Assembly (NCBI RefSeq): GCF_932274485.2
Contig: NC_065879.2
Coordinates: forward strand, 62,083,459-62,147,458
Source: Patella vulgata
Taxonomy: Eukaryota; Mollusca; Gastropoda; Patellidae
Direction of reading: 5' to 3'
Length of the DNA: 64,000 nt
Shown: positions 12,301 through 24,300 of the stretch, piece after piece
Numbering within the stretch: position 1 is the stretch's first letter
Layout of the letters: each line of letters opens with the position of its first letter
Program-made: the position numbers and the translations under genes
The notes under the pieces: model-generated
The model's input: only the letters and a program-made list of their open reading frames with translations
What the model was told of the DNA's origin: nothing
The model's database searches: none

Positions 12301-15300
12301 CTCGTGGGTTTTCTCCGTGTCCTTCCATCGCTAAAGACCCCTACGCACAAATTGAACCATATGTTAGTCCCGAAATGGCCTAGTTTGTGTCGAGTACTTG
12401 ACATATTGCCAGTGTTGTGGGTATCTCTCATGAGAAGGTTGGACACATTATCGCCAACGAGTTAGGAATGACAAAGGTTTCTGCAAGATGGGTGCCAAGA
12501 ATAAAGCTCTTGACGTCCCGTGAAATCTGCGCCGTTTTGAAGCAGATCCTGATAATATTTTGGCCAGATTTGTAACCATGGATGAGACCCGTTTCCAAAA
12601 CAGAAAAAAGAAACTAGTCCGGCGTCATTTTGCTAGAGCGGCTGCAGAAAATTTCTTCCTGACCGGCACCCAGGCTTCGCAACATCATTGGCAAGAGTGT
12701 GTAGCCTACACCTCGAAGCAGGGGCGTGGTGACCCATGATTTTGCATGAGGAACAGATACCCGTCCGGGCCCCACAAAAACAATATTTATATGTGTGTGC
12801 GGGGGAGGGGGTGGGGTGGCAGTTCCTGCCAGCGCCACCTAGTAATATTGGGCTGTGTGGAACATGCTAGAGTCGATATGTAGCATATCTGACCCATGGT
12901 ATATGTTTGACATTGGTTGAGCATTATGATTATGATTTTAATGTTGAAAACCGCATTGAAACCGCATGCTTTTTTGCCATTTGTGAGGGGCGCAAAGCTT
13001 GTCATTGCGTCCCCTCTCACTTAGCCCCTTCCTCGAAAGGAACTATGTAGACAAATAAATGGAAACCATCGACTTTGTACAGGTCTTTCACAGATAGGCT
13101 TATAACTTTTCTGTCAGCCCTCGTATAAGTTCCATCTGAATCGGACAAAAATTGCGCGTAGGTGTCTCTAGCTGTGGGAGAAAACCGGAGGAAGGCTTTG
13201 TCATGTACAAGCGTTGAATCGAAACCACGTCACTTGACTCAATGTCAGACATTTTGATCTAACGCTCACGCGTTTAACCACTAAATCATTCAACCCCCAT
13301 ATTGCGGAAAAGACAGGGGGGAAAGGCCTGATGCGAACCAAAATCGAACTCACCCAAGAACGGATGGTATGATGCGTACCAAAATCAATGTTTCATCTGG
13401 AGGGCCCACATGTTTCACATTTAGCGTATACGGTAGGGGGCATAACTCCGGAACGAAAGGTATGATACACATCAAAATCGAACCCATTAAAGATTTTTTA
13501 TCTTTACCACAAATTTCAATTTCCATCTAAATCCACAACCTTGGTATACGTATTAATGTACATGTTTTCCACTATTTGCGTAATGGTGAAGGAAGTTTTG
13601 AACCGCTTCTCAACAATGACTATATATTATGCAACTATGATGTATTGGAACGGTTTAAATAATTGCGTCCTCAAGAGGGTACACAAGCAAAAAACCACGA
13701 TTTTTGATACAATTGGATTTTTGAGGCGATAATCCAGGTACGATATACGCCAATATCAAAACCGAGATCTTTGAAAAAAATCCACGAGGTTGGACAGGCG
13801 ACCCTACTCCTTGTCATGTACAACCGAGGAATGGAAACCACGCCAGCTGACTCAATGACATACCTTATGATACACCGCGCACACGCTAAACATTCTGCCA
13901 TTCAACCCCCAGGGGTCTTTAGCAGTGGGAGGAAACCGGGGGACCCGGAGAAACCCCACAAGGATGGACAAGCGACCTTGTCACGTACAAGCGGGGAATC
14001 GAAACAACGCCACTTGACTCAATGACACACCTTATGACCCAACGCGCACGCGAAATTTGATAAGAATCTTTGAAGAAATCTAATCCTGCTCTTGTGATCC
14101 TTGTCGAGTGGACATTAAACCCCATTTGTCTCTCTCTTGTGATCCCATTGTTTCTAATCAAATTTGAAAATAAAATGTTAAAACCTCTATCGCGTTCACA
14201 AGGTTTTCGGCAAAGGGAGGATAACTTAGGAACGGAATGCTGCGGATTATGAATATCGATAGGGATCGATAACCAAAATACTTCAAACCAAATATGAAAA
14301 AATCCATATTTTTTCTATTCTCGGTAATGAAACATTTATAATACACTAAAATCTGATTAAGAGTAACAAGTCGTTAAGTAATTATCAGAAAATCATTAGA
14401 ATTTGTTTGGCTTTTAGTTCTGCCCCATGCTAACGTTTAGTATACAAAACGTTTAATATCATGGATTTAGCTGTTCCAAGTTATCAAGAATCATTGAAAA
14501 TCAATATATTATACTTGTTCTTCTCATGACCTTATACACTGTGTATAAATTTAAAGTTAATCGGATATTTCAAAGTGATCAAGGACCAGAAATCTGGTAG
14601 TAATTATCGGAAATCGTTGAAAATGAATAGGATTCTTCGTCTCATGACCTTAAACACTGTGTATAAATTTAAAGTCAATCGGATATTAACTTTAGCCTCT
14701 AGAGCGCCTACAAGCAATTGTGGACGCCGGACCACATTTCAATGTGGGCGTATAAAATCTATAGCCTTTGTCGCGTTCACACGGTTCTTCGGAAATGTGA
14801 CCCAAATGCTCCCCACCAAATTTGAAAGATATCCGCTAAAAACTATAGCTTCTATCGCGTTCACAATGGTTTCGGAAAGGGTGTGGGTAATTCTGGAACG
14901 GCAAGTCACGGTACATTGAATACTGACAAGCCAAAAAGGGGCAATAACAATAAAGTTACGGGCCGATACGTGCCAATATCGAAAAGACCCGAGATCTTTG
15001 AGATATAAACCTACATTTCAAGTTTCGTCAAAATCGGACAAAAATTGTGACTTGGAGAATGTCCCCAAACAAATGTAAACGGGTGCCCGGAAAAAACAGG
15101 GGCGACGACGTACGTCCACTTGAAAATGTGGGCTTATGCAGACTTAGCATTCTGAACATAATCATCAGTTTAAAAGATTATACACGATTTAATCGTTCTG
15201 TATAATAATTGTATTTCTTATTATATATTTCAAATAATTCATTTAACATAATAAAGATTGGGCTGTTAATTATTGTCTAATATGGAGTTGAAATACGAGG

Positions 15301-18300
15301 CAGACAAGAATTTATTTTCACCATTTAAGTATGCCCGTATATAGCAATTCGCTCTCTCGGCTCTTGCTTAGTCAACCTGAACATTGTTTAGCTCTGAACG
15401 GAGTGTAACGAGAACTTACGCTCAGAGCTGAACTAACACCAATATAGCCTAACCAGGTGGCCTGAATTCCAAACAATCTATCAATCGTTTAGTCCAACAG
15501 TAGGACGTTAAGCCCCATTTCATTTCATTTCGTTTCGTTTCGTCCATGGTCGCAGGATGTGGGGAACTCACCATCACTGAGAAAATTTGATCGACACAGA
15601 TGTGCTTTCCGCTATTTTAGCCCGTGAATCAAGCAACCATATGCGTACGGGTCCTATGGATGTTAGGTGAGCAGACCTGAAATGCTAGCTGTAATATTTG
15701 TAGCAGTGGTACTTGTCTTGTCCAACGCCACAATAGATACGCTATTTGAGGCTTTGCACACGTAAAGATAGGATGCAAGGTAACGAAACATACGCTCACA
15801 GCAGCTAAGTCGTCCGGGCCGTCAACAAGGATTGACGCATATTTTTGTTTTGTCAGTAATGAAAACATTTACAACGCACTAAAATCTGTTTACGAGTAAC
15901 AACCCAGTAAGTAATTATCAGAAATCATTAGAATTTGTTTCGATGACCTTAAACACTGTATAAATTTATAATTAACTTGAGCTTGTAGCGCGACCACAAG
16001 ATTTTTTAAGTGATTTTTCAAGGTCCATAACTCCGGCAGTAATTATCGGAAATTGTTGAAAATCAATAGGTTTCTTTGTCTCGTAATCGCAAACACTGCC
16101 TACCGGTTAGTAATTTTACCCTGTATAGAGTGACCACAAGATTTTTCAAAGTGATCAAGGTCCGTAACTCTGGTAATATTTATCAGAAATTGTTGAAATC
16201 AATAGGACCTTAAACACTGTGTATAAATTTGAAGTCAATCGGATATTAACTTTATACTTATCATATACTCACTTTTAAATGTTTAAATAATTTAGCTCCC
16301 GTTTACCTCTCAAATCTTTTTAGAACTTTATACACCTCAGGGCCGGCGGAAACAATTCTTGATTTGGTGGCTACCGTCCTAAGATTTTAGGAGGAGACGC
16401 TTTCTAAGTGATTTTTGGCTAGTATAATTACTCGGCATTGAAGTTTTTATGTTTTTTTAATCCCTTACCATGAAAACACTGCAGACGATGGTGATTTCTT
16501 GAGATGCTGAACTGGACAAATATATGTATAATAATACCAGGGTTGTGGACACTCTAGAGGTCACAATTTTTATCCGATTTTGATGAATCTTACAATGCAT
16601 GTTTTATAACCCAAAGATCTCGGCTCCTCTCGATATTGGCGCATATCGGACCGTAACTTCTTGGATTATGGCCCCTGATTGTACGAAAAATCACTCTTTT
16701 AGCTTGTGTGCCCTCTAGAGATCACAGTTTTTATTGATTGTAAAAACCGTTCAAATTTTAATGTACCACAGTTACACCATTACGGCTGAGTTCAAATTCA
16801 AAGTTTAAATGGCCGCTCCCCTTTACGCAAATAGTGTAAAAGCATATAATACCCAGGGCGACCATCGGAATGAGATGGAATGAAATATTCGCCTGCTCAG
16901 TAAAGTTAACTAATCGCGACCCTCACAACTGGGAGCTCTTAACCAAGGGATCAGTATAGTGAATAGCGGTGTTTTTTCTTCTGAAAGTCTGCGTTCTACT
17001 TCTAGAAGTCTCACTTCTATATTAAAATCAGGTCTCTTCCAGTTATGTTACTGTATCTAACTGAATAGTTACTTGCGTGCAATAACCTGGATAAAAGATC
17101 AGGTAAACTACTTTTAAAGCCCAAAACTGTTCAACTAGCCTCTTATGGTCAGCGCTTTTTTAGTTATCAATATTATGGAATAATCTTCCATTTAGTTTAA
17201 GATGTTGTACATCTCTATATTCTTTTAAAAAACAACTTAAAAAACATGTATTTAATCAGGCTTTTAACGGACTCTGTATACAATCATTAACATGTCGGTC
17301 ACAATTCTATGGAATACAATTACTGCTTTTTACTGAGCGACGTTTCGACTAGGCTTCTCTAGTCATTATCAAGCTATGAGTCCGTTAAAAGCCTGATTAA
17401 ATACATGTTTTTTAAGTTGTTTTTTAAAAGAATATAGAGATGTACAACATCTTAAACTAAATGGAAGATTATTCCATAATATTGATAACTAAAAAAGCGC
17501 TGACCATAAGAGGCTAGTTGAACAGTTTTGGGCTTTAAAAGTAGTTTACCTGATCTTTTATCCAGGTTATTGCACGCAAGTAACTATTCAGTTAGATACA
17601 GTAACATAACTGGAAGAGACCTGATTTTAATATAGAAGTGAGACTTCTAGAAGTAGAACGCAGACTTTCAGAAGAAAAAACACCGCTATTCACTATACTG
17701 ATCCCTTGGTTAAGAGCTCCCAGTTGTGAGGGTCGCGATTAGTTAACTTTACTGAGCAGGCGAATATTTCATTCCATCTCATTCCGATGGTCGCCCTGGG
17801 TATTATATGCTTTTACACTATTTGCGTAAAGGGGAGCGGCCATTTAAACTTTGAATTTGAACTCAGCCGTAATGGTGTAACTGTGGTACATTAAAATTTG
17901 AACGGTTTTTACAATCAATAAAAACTGTGATCTCTAGAGGGCACACAAGCTAAAAGAGTGATTTTTCGTACAATCAGGGGCCATAATCCAAGAAGTTACG
18001 GTCCGATATGCGCCAATATCGAGAGGAGCCGAGATCTTTGGGTTATAAAACATGCATTGTAAGATTCATCAAAATCGGATAAAAATTGTGACCTCTAGAG
18101 TGTCCACAACCCTGGTATTATTATACATATATTTGTCCAGTTCAGCATCTCAAGAAATCACCATCGTCTGCAGTGTTTTCATGGTAAGGGATTAAAAAAA
18201 CATAAAAACTTCAATGCCGAGTAATTATACTAGCCAAAAATCACTTAGAAAGCGTCTCCTCCTAAAATCTTAGGACGGTAGCCACCAAATCAAGAATTGT

Positions 18301-21300
18301 TTCCGCCGGCCCTGAGGTGTATAAAGTTCTAAAAAGATTTGAGAGGTAAACGGGAGCTAAATTATTTAAACATTTAAAAGTGAGTATATGATAAGTATAA
18401 AGTTAATATCCGATTGACTTCAAATTTATACACAGTGTTTAAGGTCCTATTGATTTCAACAATTTCTGATAAATACTACCAGAGTTACGGACCTTGATCA
18501 CTTTGAAAAATCTTGTGGTCACTCTATACAGGGTAAAATTACTAACCGGTAGGCAGTGTTTGCGATTACGAGACAAAGAAACCTATTGATTTTCAACAAT
18601 TTCCGATAATTACTGCCGGAGTTATGGACCTTGAAAAATCACTTAAAAAATCTTGTGGTCGCGCTACAAGCTCAAGTTAATTATAAATTTATACAGTGTT
18701 TAAGGTCATCGAAACAAATTCTAATGATTTCTGATAACTACTTACTGGGTTGTTACTCGTAAACAGATTTTAGTGCGTTGTAAATGTTTTCATTACTGAC
18801 AAAACAAAAATATGCGTCAATCCTTGTTGACGGCCCGGACGACTTAGCTGCTGTGAGCGTATGTTTCGTTACCTTGCATCCTATCTTTACGTGTGCAAAG
18901 CCTCAAATAGCGTATCTATTGTGGCGTTGGACAAGACAAGTACCACTGCTACAAATATTACAGCTAGCATTTCAGGTCTGCTCACCTAACATCCATAGGA
19001 CCCGTACGCATATGGTTGCTTGATTCACGGGCTAAAATAGCGGAAAGCACATGTGTCGATCAAATTTTCTCAGTGATGGTGAGTTCCCCACATCCTGCGA
19101 CCATGGACGAAACGAAACGAAATGAAATGAAATGGGGCTTAACGTCCTACTGTTGGACTAAACGATTGATAGATTGTTTGGAATTCAGGCCACCTGGTTA
19201 GGCTATATTGGTGTTAGTTCAGCTCTGAACGTAAGTTCTCGTTACACTCCGTTCAGAGCTAAACAATGTTCAGGTTGACTAAGCAAGAGCCGAGAGAGCG
19301 AATTGCTATATACGGGCATACTTAAATGGTGAAAATAAATTCTTGTCTGCCTCGTATTTCAACTCCATATTAGACAATAATTAACAGCCCAATCTTTATT
19401 ATGTTAAATGAATTATTTGAAATATATAATAAGAAATACAATTATTATACAGAACGATTAAATCGTGTATAATCTTTTAAACTGATGATTATGTTCAGAA
19501 TGCTAAGTCTGCATAAGCCCACATTTTCAAGTGGACGTACGTCGTCGCCCCTGTTTTTTCCGGGCACCCGTTTACATTTGTTTGGGGACATTCTCCAAGT
19601 CACAATTTTTGTCCGATTTTGACGAAACTTGAAATGTAGGTTTATATCTCAAAGATCTCGGGTCTTTTCGATATTGGCACGTATCGGCCCGTAACTTTAT
19701 TGTTATTGCCCCTTTTTGGCTTGTCAGTATTCAATGTACCGTGACTTGCCGTTCCAGAATTACCCACACCCTTTCCGAAACCATTGTGAACGCGATAGAA
19801 GCTATAGTTTTTAGCGGATATCTTTCAAATTTGGTGGGGAGCATTTGGGTCACATTTCCGAAGAACCGTGTGAACGCGACAAAGGCTATAGATTTTATAC
19901 GCCCACATTGAAATGTGGTCCGGCGTCCACAATTGCTTGTAGGCGCTCTAGAGGCTAAAGTTAATATCCGATTGACTTTAAATTTATACACAGTGTTTAA
20001 GGTCATGAGACGAAGAATCCTATTCATTTTCAACGATTTCCGATAATTACTACCAGATTTCTGGTCCTTGATCACTTTGAAATATCCGATTAACTTTAAA
20101 TTTATACACAGTGTATAAGGTCATGAGAAGAACAAGTATAATATATTGATTTTCAATGATTCTTGATAACTTGGAACAGCTAAATCCATGATATTAAACG
20201 TTTTGTATACTAAACGTTAGCATGGGGCAGAACTAAAAGCCAAACAAATTCTAATGATTTTCTGATAATTACTTAACGACTTGTTACTCTTAATCAGATT
20301 TTAGTGTATTATAAATGTTTCATTACCGAGAATAGAAAAAATATGGATTTTTTCATATTTGGTTTGAAGTATTTTGGTTATCGATCCCTATCGATATTCA
20401 TAATCCGCAGCATTCCGTTCCTAAGTTATCCTCCCTTTGCCGAAAACCTTGTGAACGCGATAGAGGTTTTAACATTTTATTTTCAAATTTGATTAGAAAC
20501 AATGGGATCACAAGAGAGAGACAAATGGGGTTTAATGTCCACTCGACAAGGATCACAAGAGCAGGATTAGATTTCTTCAAAGATTCTTATCAAATTTCGC
20601 GTGCGCGTTGGGTCATAAGGTGTGTCATTGAGTCAAGTGGCGTTGTTTCGATTCCCCGCTTGTACGTGACAAGGTCGCTTGTCCATCCTTGTGGGGTTTC
20701 TCCGGGTCCCCCGGTTTCCTCCCACTGCTAAAGACCCCTGGGGGTTGAATGGCAGAATGTTTAGCGCGTGCGCGGTGTATCATAAGGTATGTCATTGAGT
20801 CAGCTGGCGTGGTTTCCATTCCTCGGTTGTACATGACAAGGAGTAGGGTCGCCTGTCCAACCTCGTGGATTTTTTTCAAAGATCTCGGTTTTGATATTGG
20901 CGTATATCGTACCTGGATTATCGCCTCAAAAATCCAATTGTATCAAAAATCGTGGTTTTTTGCTTGTGTACCCTCTTGAGGACGCAATTATTTAAACCGT
21001 TCCAATACATCATAGTTGCATAATATATAGTCATTGTTGAGAAGCGGTTCAAAACTTCCTTCACCATTACGCAAATAGTGGAAAACATGTACATTAATAC
21101 GTATACCAAGGTTGTGGATTTAGATGGAAATTGAAATTTGTGGTAAAGATAAAAAATCTTTAATGGGTTCGATTTTGATGTGTATCATACCTTTCGTTCC
21201 GGAGTTATTCCCCCTACCGTATACGCTAAATGTGAAACATGTGGGCCCTCCAGATGAAACATTGATTTTGGTACGCATCATACCATCCGTTCTTGGGTGA

Positions 21301-24300
21301 GTTCGATTTTGGTTCGCATCAGGCCTTTCCCCCCTGTCTTTTCCGCAATATGGGGGTTGAATGATTTAGTGGTTAAACGCGTGAGCGTTAGATCAAAATG
21401 TCTGACATTGAGTCAAGTGACGTGGTTTCGATTCAACGCTTGTACATGACAAAGCCTTCCTCCGGTTTTCTCCCACAGCTAGAGACACCTACGCGCAATT
21501 TTTGTCCGATTCAGATGGAACTTATACGAGGGCTGACAGAAAAGTTATAAGCCTATCTGTGAAAGACCTGTACAAAGTCGATGGTTTCCATTTATTTGTC
21601 TACATAGTTCCTTTCGAGGAAGGGGCTAAGTGAGAGGGGACGCAATGACAAGCTTTGCGCCCCTCACAAATGGCAAAAAAGCATGCGGTTTCAATGCGGT
21701 TTTCAACATTAAAATCATAATCATAATGCTCAACCAATGTCAAACATATACCATGGGTCAGATATGCTACATATGTAATACCAAGGTTGTAACAATTTTT
21801 ATCCGATTTCGATGAAATTTAAAACGAGTGTTTGGTGAGTTCAGGTTTCGTGCGCATCGGACCTTCTGGTCTAGAGTTATGCCAAATGCTTTTTACGCAA
21901 AATGTGAAATATGAATGAAGTTTGTGGACCTCCCAGAGGCGACAATTTTTATCCGACTCATGAGATAAAAATTAAACTATGTGTTGAGGATCAAAAGTTC
22001 TTGGATGAGTTTCATTTTGGTACGCATGAGACCTTCCATTGTAGAGCTTTAGCTCCTGCAAAGGAATGTTAGAAAAACTCTATCCTGTCCTGTTTTAATT
22101 AGCCAATCTATCATAGATACAACGGAAATGAGATGGATTGAAATATTCGACTGCTCAGTAAAGTTAGCTAATCGCGACCCTCCCAATTGGGGGTTCTTGA
22201 TCCAGAGATCAGTATAGAGCACAGAAGGGTTTTTCTTCTGAGTCTATGATCTATTTCTAGATGTCTCACTTCTATGTTAAAACCTGGCTTCTTTCAGTTA
22301 CGTCACTGTGTCTAACTGAATAGTTACTTGCGTGCAATAACCTGGAGAAAAGGGTACTTGTAGCCAAATTATCAGTCGGGGCCTGATCTGTTTGTAATAA
22401 TAACTTGACATTGAGGAGACTATTATACATCATAAAATTGATGTGCTTGTCTTGACTGAAACCTGGCTTAAACCGCAATTGTTACTATGACACCCAAATG
22501 GTTACAAATCTGAACATAAACATTCTGTCCTCCAGAACTCATAGAAGTTAAATCATTTGAATATTTAGTATGTTTACTGACATGTGCACAAACTGCAACA
22601 AGAATTACTGTTGTATATCGGTCTCCAATATCAAAGAAAAATCAATTGAAGACGGCAATGTTTCATGATGAATTATCCAATTTACTTGGTGATTTCAAAT
22701 TTCATTATGACGTTCAAACAATCCTGATACAGCCAAGTTACAGTCTCAGTTACTCACAAACAATCTTATTCAACATAATAGTTCTCCAACCCACAAGTAA
22801 GGTCATATTCTGGATTGGGTGGTTTCAAATGTTCCTGACAGTACTGTGGAAGTTGCCACTGTGTCAGATCTACAAATCTCGAACCACTTTCTGGTGTCAT
22901 GTCTTCTTAATACCCCCCTCCCCGCCACCAAACCGTTGACAGAAATCAAATTCAGAAATCTGAGACGCATGCACAGTGAGGCTTTCCGTCATAATTTAAT
23001 GACATCAAACCTTTTTCTTCATCCGCCATCTACACTTGACGAATTTGCTCTCAACTATAATAGTACATTGAGGGTTCTCCTGGATAAGCATGCTCCAGAA
23101 AAAAACAAGAAGATTCCGATCAGTCCTGATACGCCATGGGTGTACACTGATGATGTGCGATTACTTAAATCTGAAAGGTGTAGAGCTGAACGAAGATGGA
23201 GAAAATCCTCGCTGAAGGTTCATCGTCAAGCATATAAAGACGCCCGAACATGTGTTGGCAAGGAAATCAGAACAGCCAAACAGAGCTACACGAATTCCAA
23301 GATTGGTGAATCATTGAAGGACCCCAATGCTGTCTATAAATTAATGTTTCGACTTATGGGTAAGACAGACAAAGAAACAACTCTTCCTGATCTTGATGGA
23401 TATCAGGCGATAGCAGAGACTTTCTCAAATTATTTCACAGAGAAGATACATGACATCCGAAGACAACTTGACGACATGGAGTTTGTATCATCAAGTACTG
23501 TCCCCCCCCCCCCTTTAGTTGAGTTTGCTGGTGTATTGTCTATTCGAAAAAAGGTCAAACCAACAACCTGTAAGCTCGGTCCTGTCCCAACGACAAAGAT
23601 TTTTGATCATCTCGACCATTTTCTGTCCGTTATTACACAATTAGCTAACCTGAGTATAACCGAAGCGAGAATGCCAACAATATTCAAAACAGGTTTTAAT
23701 CTGAGTAGTTAAAGAACTACCACCCAGTATCAAACATTTCGTTTATTTCCAATGTTATAGAACGTGCAGTTTGTCTTCGTCTTTCAGAACATCTGTCACT
23801 ACACAATCTTTTCGAGTCTTATCAGTCTGCTTATTGGCCATTCCATTCTACAGAATCTGCCCTTCTTCGTGTGTCCAATGATATATGTACTGGTATTGAC
23901 AGTGGCAATGCTGCTCTTTTGGTACTACTTGATTTGGGTGCAGCATTTGATAGCATTAACCGCAATAATCTACTTTCAAGGCTGAAAGATGACTATGGAC
24001 TTGCTGGTTACACATTGAATTGGTTCTGGTCATATTTAACAGACAGAAGTCAAAGTGTTGCAGTTCACGATTGTGTCTCTACTCCTGTTGATCTAACCTG
24101 TGGGGTTCCCCAAGGATCTGTATTGGGGCGGTACTGTTCACCCTATACACTAAAGAATTAGGTTTACTTATTAGTGACCATGACTTTCTTAGACATTTTT
24201 ACGCTGACGACTCTCAAATTTATGTCTATATTCAAGCCTACACCAATGTCAGCTGCTTCAACCCAATCAAAGTATTATGAACAAATTAAACTTAACGATG

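Larger units (their letters stand above)
11761..12878. other. Segment present only in the left arm
   Basis: 1118 bp absent from the right arm. It contains dispersed-repeat units (to about 12110), a mariner transposase remnant and a SINE-A fragment. Confidence 0.88.
10768..17274 (+). repeat. Left arm of 12-kb inverted repeat
   Basis: Every segment from here to 17274 is mirrored in 17378-22765, apart from an 1118-bp block (11761-12878) present only in this arm. Coordinates of mirror pairs sum to about 34650 (inner part) or 33532 (outer part). Between 12.9 and 17.3 kb I noticed only a handful of differences (single substitutions near 13441, 13871, 15912 and 16171, and a 2-bp indel near 15599), so the arms are well over 99 percent identical. 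The outer edge falls in LINE sequence and the inner edge in a LINE-derived chimera. The arm contains SINE fragments, dispersed-repeat units and a mariner remnant, but no host gene. Confidence 0.93.

Noticed and set aside
15629-19023. Two identical 79-codon frames in the palindrome arms, and other mirrored frame pairs
   Set aside because: They are mirror copies of repeat sequence. No domain is recognisable, and part recurs near 53941.
22272-22478. 68-codon frame MRFKPGFSQDKHINFM (minus) and its mirror
   Set aside because: Antisense of the LINE leader and endonuclease region.
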